From assembly GCA_015277795.1 (NCBI GenBank), contig CP063848.1:2418001-2482000 (forward strand): 64,000 bases of DNA, read 5' to 3'. Positions 62,089 to 64,000 of the stretch are shown here, one piece after another (the stretch's first letter is position 1; every line of letters begins with the position of its first letter). The position numbers were made by a program, and so were the translations under genes. The notes under the pieces are model-generated. The model was not told the DNA's origin. It worked only from the letters and a program-made list of their open reading frames with translations, and ran no database searches. Source of the stretch: Massilia sp. UMI-21 (GTDB taxonomy: Bacteria > Pseudomonadota > Gammaproteobacteria > Burkholderiales > Burkholderiaceae_D).

Positions 62089-64000
62089 ATGACAGCCAGG
62101 CTAGCGTTACTGATGGGGAGCTTCGCCGCCGGCAGGACGGCGCGGCGGCGCGCGCGCAACCTGCGCATCGGTGCGCGCCCGGCGCCCGTGGGCCGGGCAG
62201 GGGTCGACCCGTGGCTGCTGCTGGCCTGCGCTGCGGCGGCGCTCGGCGCCGTGGTGCTGGCGCTGGCGGCGCGTTCGCTGTCCGGGGCCGGCGCAGGCGC
62301 GGGATCGGCGCAAGCGGCAGGCTTGTCGGCGCTCCGGCCGCTGCTCGGCGGGGTGACCGTGCGGGTGCCGCGCGAGGCGGGCATCGAGGTGGTCCGGCAT
62401 GGCCCCGCGGCGCTGGTGGTGGCGTCCGGCATGCGCCTGGCGGCGCCGGTGCGGATCGACCTGTGCCGCCAGCCTGCACCGCTGCGGATCGGCTACCCGT
62501 TCCCGGAGGTGGCGGCGCAGGGAGCAGCCGGCAGCGTGCTGCTGGCCGCGCCCGGGTCCGCCATGCCGCGCATGCAGCTGCGCGCCGACGCTGGAGCCGG
62601 CGGCGCGCTGCGCCTGCATTGGGACGCGGGCGCCGGCAAAGCGGCGTGGGTCGGCGATGGCGGCGTGGTGCGCGGCGCCAGCGCCGAAGGCCTGTTCGCC
62701 AGGGCTGGCTGGCTGGTGTGGCAGGACGCTGCGCTGCGCTTCACCCGGCGTGCGAGCAGCACCTGTCCGCAGGCCGGCGAACTGCTGCTGCAGCGCGCCG
62801 TGCCGGGCCGGCCTGGCGCCGGGCTGGTGCAGGCCTTCGGCCCCGGCGCCGCGTTCCCGGCGCTGCCGCTGGCGCCGGGCGAGTACCGCGTGCCGGCCGC
62901 CGCCGCGCGCGGGCTGGAAGATGCCTTGCTGTTCGAACGATTGCAGGCGCGCGGACTGGTGCGCCTGGGGGCGCATGGGCTGGTCGAGCTGGCGCCGCGC
63001 GACCTGGCCGCCTGGAACGCGGCCGCGCCGGGGCAGCGCGCGCCCTTGCCGGGCTGGGAGCAGCTGCGCCCGGACCAGGACCAGCGCAAGCTGCTCGAGC
63101 GCCTGTATTACCGGGCCGACGGCGCCTTCGTGCGCGAACAGTTGCGGGTCTTCAACAGCGAGCGCCGCCTGCTGGCCTGGCGCGTGCGGCCCGGCAGCCC
63201 CGGGCAGTGGCAAGCCAGCGTCGGCGGCGTCCCGGTAGCGCAGGACGAGGGCCTGCCGGTCGCCGCGATGCGCCTGTTCGCGCGCCTGCCCGAGGCTTGG
63301 GAACCGTGGCGGCGCGTCGCCGCCTGGGACGGCGGCGGGGCGGCGGAGAGTGCCGCACACAGCGCGACGCTGGCGCTGGATGCGGCGGCGCCGGTCGAAC
63401 TGCTGCTGGTCGGGCGCCTGCGCCGTGTGACAGGCGCCTCCGCCAACATCGTCCCGGCATGCGACGGCCGCGCCTGCCGTGCGCGCGATGCCGTCCAGCG
63501 GGTGCGGCTGATACCGCAACCCGGCGCGCGCCGCATCGTGCTCGAGGCCGCGCCGCTCGACCTGGCGCGACTTGCCGGCGCCGAAGACGCCGCCTACCGT
63601 CACGTGCGGGTCGAGAACGGCCGGCTGGCATGGCGTGCGCTGCCGGCGGCGCAGTCGCCGCTGCGGCCGGCGCTGGCCGAAGTCCGGCTCGGCGGACGCG
63701 ATGGCCAGGCCCTGTGGGCGGACGGCAGGGCCAGCGCCGCGGCGCTGGCGGCCGGACTCGGTCCGCTGCTGGGCGTGCACCGCGAGCATGCGTCGAGTGT
63801 TGCCGGCATGCTGGCGCGGCTGCCGGGCAGCGCCCACGCGGCCCGGCTCAGCCTGGACCTGGAGCTGCAGGCGGCGGCGCAGGCGGCGCTGGAATGCATC
63901 GGCCTGCGCGAAGGGCAATGGGACGGCAAGCGCTGCCTCGGCGGACAAGCCGCCCCGCCCGAACGGCAGGCCGGCCTGGTGCTGCTCGACGCCGCCAACG
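62089..64000 (+). CDS. Membrane protein, possible penicillin-binding transpeptidase (partial, 5' part)
   Basis: Frame open from the ATG at 62089 to the window edge (637 codons, no stop). Codon use has the GC-rich third positions seen in other genes here. A hydrophobic segment (about 44-64, WLLLACAAAALGAVVLALAA) is the likely anchor. About 510 residues I do not recognise follow. At about 588-637 SLDLELQAAAQAAL, then RQAGLVLLDAAN, resembles the entry to a penicillin-binding transpeptidase domain (the usual GAVVVLDPxTG region). A long frame on the opposite strand (62107-63948) has shadow-like composition and I reject it. Confidence 0.5.
   Translation, partial: MTARLALLMGSFAAGRTARRRARNLRIGARPAPVGRAGVDPWLLLACAAAALGAVVLALAARSLSGAGAGAGSAQAAGLSALRPLLGGVTVRVPREAGIEVVRHGPAALVVASGMRLAAPVRIDLCRQPAPLRIGYPFPEVAAQGAAGSVLLAAPGSAMPRMQLRADAGAGGALRLHWDAGAGKAAWVGDGGVVRGASAEGLFARAGWLVWQDAALRFTRRASSTCPQAGELLLQRAVPGRPGAGLVQAFGPGAAFPALPLAPGEYRVPAAAARGLEDALLFERLQARGLVRLGAHGLVELAPRDLAAWNAAAPGQRAPLPGWEQLRPDQDQRKLLERLYYRADGAFVREQLRVFNSERRLLAWRVRPGSPGQWQASVGGVPVAQDEGLPVAAMRLFARLPEAWEPWRRVAAWDGGGAAESAAHSATLALDAAAPVELLLVGRLRRVTGASANIVPACDGRACRARDAVQRVRLIPQPGARRIVLEAAPLDLARLAGAEDAAYRHVRVENGRLAWRALPAAQSPLRPALAEVRLGGRDGQALWADGRASAAALAAGLGPLLGVHREHASSVAGMLARLPGSAHAARLSLDLELQAAAQAALECIGLREGQWDGKRCLGGQAAPPERQAGLVLLDAAN

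Noticed and set aside
62107..63948. 613-codon frame on the minus strand at the right edge
   Set aside because: Rich in Gln, Arg and His like other shadows here; the plus-strand frame has better codon use and a plausible anchor and PBP-like segment.

Overview
The window is a GC-rich piece of chromosome that reads like Massilia or a close relative (Oxalobacteraceae, Burkholderiales). The pointers are the high GC content with strong GC bias at third codon positions, a short FxDxF-type PEP-CTERM protein, a TonB receptor/YfiR/histidine kinase locus, PE-ligase-polymerase LigD with Ku, and ISXO2-like IS1595 elements. The genus is an inference from gene content, not from a marker gene. Gene density is ordinary and there is no phage, plasmid or CRISPR array.

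Region 1 (1-19.5 kb) is dominated by signalling. It holds an NDH-2 dehydrogenase, an orphan NarL/DesK-type kinase, a hemerythrin protein, a REC-kinase-REC hybrid, a REC-GGDEF cyclase, a 1024-residue PAS/GAF hybrid kinase translationally coupled to a MetE-like protein that lacks the zinc-site cysteines, a PAS-like/REC protein, and a YfiR-hybrid kinase pair behind a gutted TonB receptor pseudogene. Two complete, slightly diverged IS1595-family elements sit head to tail at 7.0-9.2 kb, and a 3' remnant of a relative lies at 18.8 kb. A PEP-CTERM protein gene closes this part.

Region 2 (20-26 kb) carries four identical tRNA-Arg(ACG) genes, each with its own promoter and terminator, with uridine kinase between the first and second. 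A two-component propeller kinase with 14 repeats and a glycerate dehydrogenase-like gene follow.

Region 3 (26.9-39.7 kb) looks like a stress and DNA-repair neighbourhood: LigD, a catalase whose Shine-Dalgarno sequence lies in a perfect inverted repeat, an App1-type phosphatase, Ku followed 3 nt later by a three-helix membrane protein, an SDR, a GGDEF protein, a SulP transporter and an acyltransferase.

Region 4 (39.8-64 kb) is mostly metabolism, envelope and detoxification: ArsC, a beta-helix lipoprotein, a thioesterase, an M1 aminopeptidase, an Old Yellow Enzyme under an ArsR-type regulator divergent from an SMR exporter, an aspartoacylase-family enzyme, an acyltransferase, pirin, azoreductase with a divergent LysR regulator, phosphatidylserine decarboxylase, a TonB receptor, an MFS pump, RNase H-like and HD-domain proteins. 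An open frame that looks like a penicillin-binding protein runs off the right edge.

Two themes cross the window. Short tandem repeats of 9, 12 or 15 bp recur at start codons, signal peptides, linkers and gene junctions. Several intergenic palindromes look like operators or RNA switches. The most testable novelties are the catalase leader repeat, the candidate anti-Shine-Dalgarno small RNA near 15.7 kb, the MetE-like/kinase coupling, and a 177-bp MITE-like element that supplies the stop codon of a neighbouring gene.
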